8,213 bases of DNA from Pseudomonadota bacterium (GTDB taxonomy: Bacteria > Pseudomonadota > Alphaproteobacteria > Rhizobiales > Rhizobiaceae). The stretch is from assembly GCA_023428515.1 (NCBI GenBank), contig JAEYXI010000105.1:1-8213 (forward strand), read 5' to 3'. The translations under genes and the position numbers were made by a program. How positions within the stretch are numbered: the first letter of the stretch is position 1; each line of letters starts with the position of its first letter. The notes under the pieces are model-generated. The model did not search any database, had not been told where the DNA came from, and saw only the letters and a program-made list of their open reading frames with translations. Shown one piece after another: positions 6,752 through 8,213 of the stretch.

Positions 6752-8059
6752 CTAAGCCCGTACCTCGATCTTGGTCAGCCCGCCCATGTAAGGCCGGAGC
6801 ACTTCAGGAATGGTTACGCTGCCGTCCGCGTCCTGGTAGTTCTCCATGACGGCGATGAGCGCGCGGCCGACGGCGGTGCCCGAACCGTTCAGCGTGTGGA
6901 CGAATGCGGTGCCCTTGCCCTCTTTCGGACGGTAGCGGGCATCCATGCGCCGCGCCTGGAAGTCGCCGCAGACCGAGCAGGACGAGATCTCGCGGTAGGC
7001 GTTCTGGCCCGGCAGCCAGACCTCGATGTCGTAGGTTTTTTGAGCGCCGAAACCCATGTCGCCCGTGCAGAGCGTGACGGTGCGGAACGGCAATTCCAGT
7101 TTTTTCAGCACGGCTTCGGCGCACTCCGTCATGCGCTCGTGCTCGTCGCGCGAACTGTCCTGGTCAGTGATCGAGACGAGCTCGACCTTATAGAACTGGT
7201 GCTGGCGCAGCATGCCGCGCGTGTCGCGGCCGGCCGAGCCTGCCTCCGAGCGGAAGCAGGGGGTCAACGCGGTGAAACGCAGCGGCAGTTTTTCCAGCGG
7301 CGTGATTTCTTCCCGTACGAGGTTGGTCAAAGGGACTTCGGCGGTCGGGATGAGCCCGAGCCGGCTTTCGCCATGCGGCGTAAAGAAGAGATCCTCGGCA
7401 AATTTCGGAAGCTGGCCCGTCCCGTAAAGCACGTCGTCGCGCACCAAGAGCGGCGGCTGCACTTCGGTGTAGCCATGCTCGGTCGTGTGCAGGTCGAGCA
7501 TGAACTGGCCGAGCGCGCGTTCGAGCCTGGCGAGTTGACCTTTCAAGACGGCGAAGCGGCTGCCCGAAAGCTTTGCGGCACGCTCGAAATCCATCATGCC
7601 GAGCGTCTCGCCGATCTCGAAATGCTCGCACGTCCAGTTGGATTTCGGCCTGGGATCGCCGACCCTGCGGACCTCGACATTGTCGTGCTCGTCGGCGCCG
7701 ACCGGCACGTCATGCGCCGGCACGTTGGGGAGGACGGCCAGCGCGTTCTCGAGTTCCATGTCGAGCCGGCGTTCCTCGGCCTCGGCACCCGACAGCCATT
7801 CCTTGATCGCGGTGACCTCGCCCTTCAACTCCTCGGCCTTGGCGGAATCGCCCGAGCGCATGGCGTTGCCGATCTCCTTGGAAGCGGAATTGCGGCGTTC
7901 CTGGCGCTCCTGCAGGCGGCCGAGATGGGCGCGCCGCAGTTCGTCAGCCTCGATCACCCCATCGACTGTCGTCTTCCCATCCTCGGCGGACCATTGCCGC
8001 TTTATCAGCGCGTCAATGAGGTCCTGAGGATTTTCACGAATCCATTTGATGTCGAGCAT
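6752..8059 (-). CDS. serS: Seryl-tRNA synthetase
   Basis: This 435-aa cytoplasmic class II aminoacyl-tRNA synthetase charges tRNA-Ser (and tRNA-Sec where present) with serine. The N-terminal part, about residues 1-110, is the helical tRNA-binding arm, rich in charged residues and starting [11 protein letters not shown]. The catalytic domain shows TAEVPLTNL (239-247, serine/ATP site), motif 2 [14 protein letters not shown] (269-282), [13 protein letters not shown] (359-371) and motif 3 [16 protein letters not shown] (392-407). Length is normal and no key residue is missing. The start is supported by GAAGGA (8071-8076 on the complementary strand), 11 bases upstream, which is rather distant. It is the first gene of the cluster, followed one base after its TAG by surE; an essential housekeeping gene therefore drives expression of surE and pcm. 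Confidence 0.97.
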   Translation of the reverse strand: MLDIKWIRENPQDLIDALIKRQWSAEDGKTTVDGVIEADELRRAHLGRLQERQERRNSASKEIGNAMRSGDSAKAEELKGEVTAIKEWLSGAEAEERRLDMELENALAVLPNVPAHDVPVGADEHDNVEVRRVGDPRPKSNWTCEHFEIGETLGMMDFERAAKLSGSRFAVLKGQLARLERALGQFMLDLHTTEHGYTEVQPPLLVRDDVLYGTGQLPKFAEDLFFTPHGESRLGLIPTAEVPLTNLVREEITPLEKLPLRFTALTPCFRSEAGSAGRDTRGMLRQHQFYKVELVSITDQDSSRDEHERMTECAEAVLKKLELPFRTVTLCTGDMGFGAQKTYDIEVWLPGQNAYREISSCSVCGDFQARRMDARYRPKEGKGTAFVHTLNGSGTAVGRALIAVMENYQDADGSVTIPEVLRPYMGGLTKIEVRA

Positions 8060-8213
8060 TTTGAAAATCGTCCTTCGAAAGGCGCACAGGGCCTAAACCG
8101 AGTGGGGAAAGGATGCAAGGTGGGGCATTTCTTCCTTCTTCCGTTCACGGGCCGCGCGTCATCGTTGCCACGCCTCGTTTCCGATCTGGCCATTGTGGGA
8201 AGCGGCGCATGGC
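8060..8213 (-). promoter_or_regulatory. serS upstream leader, no gene supported
   Basis: Apart from the Shine-Dalgarno sequence at 8071-8076, these 154 bases show no protein-like frame on either strand. An open minus frame from 8193 runs out of phase into serS and has no family features. On the minus strand CCTT-TCG-AAGG (around 8072-8082) forms a small palindrome that includes most of the Shine-Dalgarno sequence, so mild masking is possible. No convincing promoter hexamers were found; the promoter probably lies here or just beyond the window. Confidence 0.35.

Noticed and set aside
5959..6849. 296-aa plus-strand open frame across surE
   Set aside because: It is a shadow of surE and the ends of its neighbours, with no recognisable domain and no ribosome binding site.
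5331..8076. Shared 10-mer GAAAATCGTC near the pcm end (5331) and the serS start (8063)
   Set aside because: Too short to separate from chance in 8 kb, and it sits in unlike contexts.
8060..8213. End of an upstream gene such as tatC, or a start of a plus-strand gene at the ATG at 8209
   Set aside because: Translations of all three minus frames stop early or lack any recognisable tail, and only five bases follow from the ATG at 8209.
1..8213. CRISPR array, transposase, phage, toxin-antitoxin or defence genes, tRNA or rRNA genes
   Set aside because: No regularly spaced repeats, no transposase or nuclease motifs and no cloverleaf or rRNA sequence were seen; coding space is filled by the seven genes listed.

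Overview
This is a GC-rich window with dense, overlapping bacterial genes. The protein styles, the serS-surE-pcm-nlpD gene order and the type of GC-rich hairpin repeat all suggest an alphaproteobacterium of the order Hyphomicrobiales, most likely Mesorhizobium or a close relative. The genus is inferred from gene style and recalled repeat families, not from a marker gene.

Layout. Positions 1-112 hold a decayed hairpin repeat whose last module supplies the ribosome binding site of the first gene. Positions 113-3629, plus strand, form a three-gene operon for an oligopeptide/dipeptide-type ABC importer: a DppB-like permease, a DppC-like permease and one fused ATPase carrying both nucleotide-binding domains. 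The genes are joined by two ATGA stop/start overlaps. No substrate-binding protein gene is visible; it probably lies upstream of the window. Positions 3630-3729 are a short convergent intergenic region with a strong terminator for the minus strand and a weaker candidate for the plus strand. Positions 3730-8059, minus strand, read in transcription order serS, surE, pcm, nlpD. Positions 8060-8213 are the serS leader, with no supported gene.

How the genes work together. The importer is a complete membrane and ATPase core for uptake of a peptide-like solute whose identity cannot be read from sequence. The minus-strand cluster starts with seryl-tRNA synthetase, continues with two stationary-phase or repair enzymes (SurE nucleotidase and an isoaspartyl methyltransferase), and ends with a LysM/M23 envelope protein that lacks key metallopeptidase residues and so looks like an NlpD-type amidase activator. 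surE-pcm-nlpD is the order known from E. coli, where rpoS follows; here a terminator follows instead.

The most notable feature is a hairpin repeat inside the fused ATPase gene. It is read in frame through the linker between the two ATPase domains, and it has the same architecture as the repeat at the left edge of the window. Nothing in the window looks like a defence system, CRISPR array, prophage or insertion sequence; apart from the repeats this is an ordinary chromosomal region.
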